A DNA stretch of 64,000 bases, from positions 546,782 through 610,781 of the forward strand of contig CAWIMC010000020.1 in assembly GCA_963837005.1 (NCBI GenBank), in the 5' to 3' direction. Every line of letters begins with the position of its first letter. Within the stretch, counting starts at the first letter, position 1. Source of the stretch: CALDTK01 sp963837005. GTDB taxonomy: Bacteria; Bacteroidota; Bacteroidia; Chitinophagales; Saprospiraceae. A program made the translations under genes and the position numbers. Below are positions 62,714-64,000 of the stretch, piece after piece. Below the pieces are notes generated by a model that worked only from the letters and a program-made list of their open reading frames with translations, made no database searches and was not told where the DNA came from.

Positions 62714-62715
62714 CT
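62451..62715. repeat. Tandem pair of GAACGCGA-family elements
   Basis: Unit 1 starts at 62451, unit 2 at 62587. They are nearly identical. Each can fold into a long hairpin through its CGTTCGACTCGC / GCGAGTCGAACG arms. Confidence 0.8.
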
Positions 62716-64000
62716 AGAGCTTCACCAGCCGCCCAACAAATCTATTCTCGAGCGTACGCACAGCGTAGAGCCCGGCCGGGATAGCGTCCAAGACCAGACT
62801 GCCGTCGCCGTTGACGAGCAGCTGGATATTGCGACCGTAAGCATCGGTGAGGCGGATCGCGGCGGGCGTTTCGCCGCCTTCCACGCGGAGGAAGGCTTGA
62901 CTCGTGGCCGGATTCGGGTAGATGGTGTAGCGGGTTTTGGCGAAAGCCGCCTCGCTGGTGGTACTCGTGATGTTCGCGTTGGCACGACCGAAGGTGGGCT
63001 GCATGGCCCCGAAGGCGCCGGTGCCATTCGGGAAGCGACCGTAGCTGATGTCCGTGGTCTGCGTGCCGAAGACGACCTGGTCCACAATGGCGCCGGCGGC
63101 GTTGACGAGGGAGATGGCCTCGCCGTTGGCGGAGAGCTTGAAGGAGGCGTGGAGGCCGGTCTGGTCGTCGTCCTCGTCGGCCCAGACGATGAGGTAGCCA
63201 TTCGCCGCGACGGTGGTGCCGGCGGGGAAAGACCACTTCGTGAGTTTGGTGACGTCGTCGGTGAGGGTGTAGCCTGTGAGGTCGACGGCGGTGGCGGTGG
63301 TGTTGAACAGCTCGATCCAGTCGTCGAACTCGCCGTCCTGGTCGGCCTGCGTGGCCGTGTTGGAGGCCATGAATTCGTTGATGACCACGTTGTTGGCGGT
63401 TGCGCTGGCGGCCGTCAAAGTGTAGAACTCGTGCGCGGCGCGGGCGGGGGCGAACTGGCCGGCGGCAGCGTTCTCGGCGTAGAGGTAGTACTCCGTGGCG
63501 GTGGAGGTGGGCGTGAAGGCGACGCCGTAGACACCGTCGTTCGCGGCCCCGTCGCCGTGGGCGCCGTCGTCGAGCATGGCCACTTTCGTGAAAACGCTGT
63601 ACGGCGTGGTGCGGTAGGCGAGCGTGACGGCGGTGGCGCCGGTGGCCTGGGCGCTGAGAAAGATCGACTGGCCGAGCGTCGGAGCCGAGGAGCTTTGCAG
63701 CTCGGAGATCGTCGGGGCGGTGGCCTTGAAGTCGGTGAGGTTGAGCAGGTAGGTCGCGCGACCGCCCATGAGGTTGACGATCCCTGAGGTGGTCTCGCCG
63801 CGGGGTCCGCCGCCGCTCGAGACATCGGAGCTGAGGTTGGACACGAAGTTGGCGTAGGTGTAGAACTTGTTGGGGTCGGCCTGGACGCTCGCGTCGATGA
63901 GGGTCTGGAGGGTTTTGCCGGTGGTTTGGTAGGTGCCGCTGGTGAAGTTTTCGGTGAGGATCGTCTTGCAGTGCGCGATGTACATCCGGCGGTAGGCGGC
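62714..64000 (-). CDS. CotH-like/lamin-tail surface protein with T9SS sorting domain (5' end outside window)
   Basis: The last ~428 residues. The start (RRMYIAHCKTILTENF) resembles the end of CotH kinase-like proteins. It then has a beta domain with YRTTPYSVFTKVAMLDDGAHGDGAANDGVYGV, a lamin-tail domain (NNVVINEFMASNTATQADQDGEFDDWIELFNTTATAVDLTGYTLTDD) and a C-terminal Por sorting domain (YTIYPNPATSQAFLRVEGG...LYAVRTLENRFVGRLVKL). Surface-exposed via T9SS. An exact motif copy at 62934-62948 encodes AFAKT in the linker right before the sorting domain. Confidence 0.8.
   Translation of the reverse strand, partial: AAYRRMYIAHCKTILTENFTSGTYQTTGKTLQTLIDASVQADPNKFYTYANFVSNLSSDVSSGGGPRGETTSGIVNLMGGRATYLLNLTDFKATAPTISELQSSSAPTLGQSIFLSAQATGATAVTLAYRTTPYSVFTKVAMLDDGAHGDGAANDGVYGVAFTPTSTATEYYLYAENAAAGQFAPARAAHEFYTLTAASATANNVVINEFMASNTATQADQDGEFDDWIELFNTTATAVDLTGYTLTDDVTKLTKWSFPAGTTVAANGYLIVWADEDDDQTGLHASFKLSANGEAISLVNAAGAIVDQVVFGTQTTDISYGRFPNGTGAFGAMQPTFGRANANITSTTSEAAFAKTRYTIYPNPATSQAFLRVEGGETPAAIRLTDAYGRNIQLLVNGDGSLVLDAIPAGLYAVRTLENRFVGRLVKL
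62934..62948 (+). repeat. 15-bp dispersed motif, exact copy
   Basis: Encodes AFAKT (minus) directly before the T9SS sorting domain of the CotH-like protein. Confidence 0.95.

Noticed and set aside
63591..63605. CACTTTCGTGAAAAC as a further arm-covarying motif copy
   Set aside because: It fits the paired-arm pattern, but a single copy with unrelated arms could be chance; kept only as a possible example.

Overview
The window looks like chromosomal DNA of a high-GC member of the Bacteroidota, most likely Saprospiria/Lewinella-like or a neighbouring class (inference). The evidence is gldE and gldD next to ssb and mutY, several type IX secretion (T9SS) C-terminal sorting domains, an OstA-like protein, DUF4271 followed by uroporphyrinogen-III synthase, DUF4293, and TAnnTTTG-like promoter boxes in place of sigma70 -10 boxes. 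No phage, plasmid or CRISPR locus is visible.

Layout. 0-10.4 kb: 3' end of a spore-photoproduct-lyase-like gene, a PaaE-like ferredoxin reductase, rpsT, a HAD hydrolase, sucA (one reading-frame break), tatD, tRNA-Ser(GGA), then an ExbB / small membrane protein / ExbD / ExbD / ExbD cluster. 10.4-23.5 kb: DUF4293, OstA-like and BatE-like proteins, a YpdA-like reductase, a DUF4331 T9SS cargo, a Crp/Fnr regulator, an SRPBCC protein, small membrane proteins, a T9SS type-B cargo and a lipoprotein. 23.6-39.7 kb is core genome: secA, a SPOR-like protein, rodA, tgt, lptG, an ECF sigma factor, mutY-ssb-gldE-gldD, recA and a SlyD-like FKBP. 39.7-45 kb is decaying: a RavA/MoxR ATPase, Uma2-family genes and remnants, an orphan HigA antitoxin with a stop codon, and an ACC-synthase-like aminotransferase split by a 244-bp inverted-repeat element. 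45-53 kb: a ScfR-like XRE regulator, a 2OG-Fe(II) oxygenase-like protein, a long Pro/Thr/Ser repeat protein, two glycosyltransferases and a broken corA. 53.2-57.8 kb: a 4.3-kb segment with three genes of uncertain role, bounded by ~280-bp direct repeats. 57.7-64 kb: a two-component system, DUF4271-hemD, a Nudix hydrolase and the 3' part of a CotH/lamin-tail T9SS protein.

The most striking feature fits no gene category. A 15-bp motif, GGCTTTCGCCAAAAC, is scattered in both orientations at about one copy per gene, mostly inside coding sequence and in different reading frames. I find 13 exact copies and at least 18 further copies in which two 3-base arms stay complementary around a 4-base spacer (mainly GGC-N4-GCC or GCC-N4-GGC) followed by AAAAC. 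The arms change together, so the dyad or hairpin itself appears to be selected. The density resembles DNA-uptake signal sequences of Neisseria and Haemophilus, but the sequence and the covarying arms do not match any I know.

The window also holds several intergenic repeat families: AT-rich inverted-repeat elements, a GAACGCGATGGACGC-bounded family, a 21-bp array upstream of recA and an 8-bp array downstream of it. There are also several frame breaks, each resolved by removing one or two bases. These may be real decay or consensus errors; raw reads would decide.
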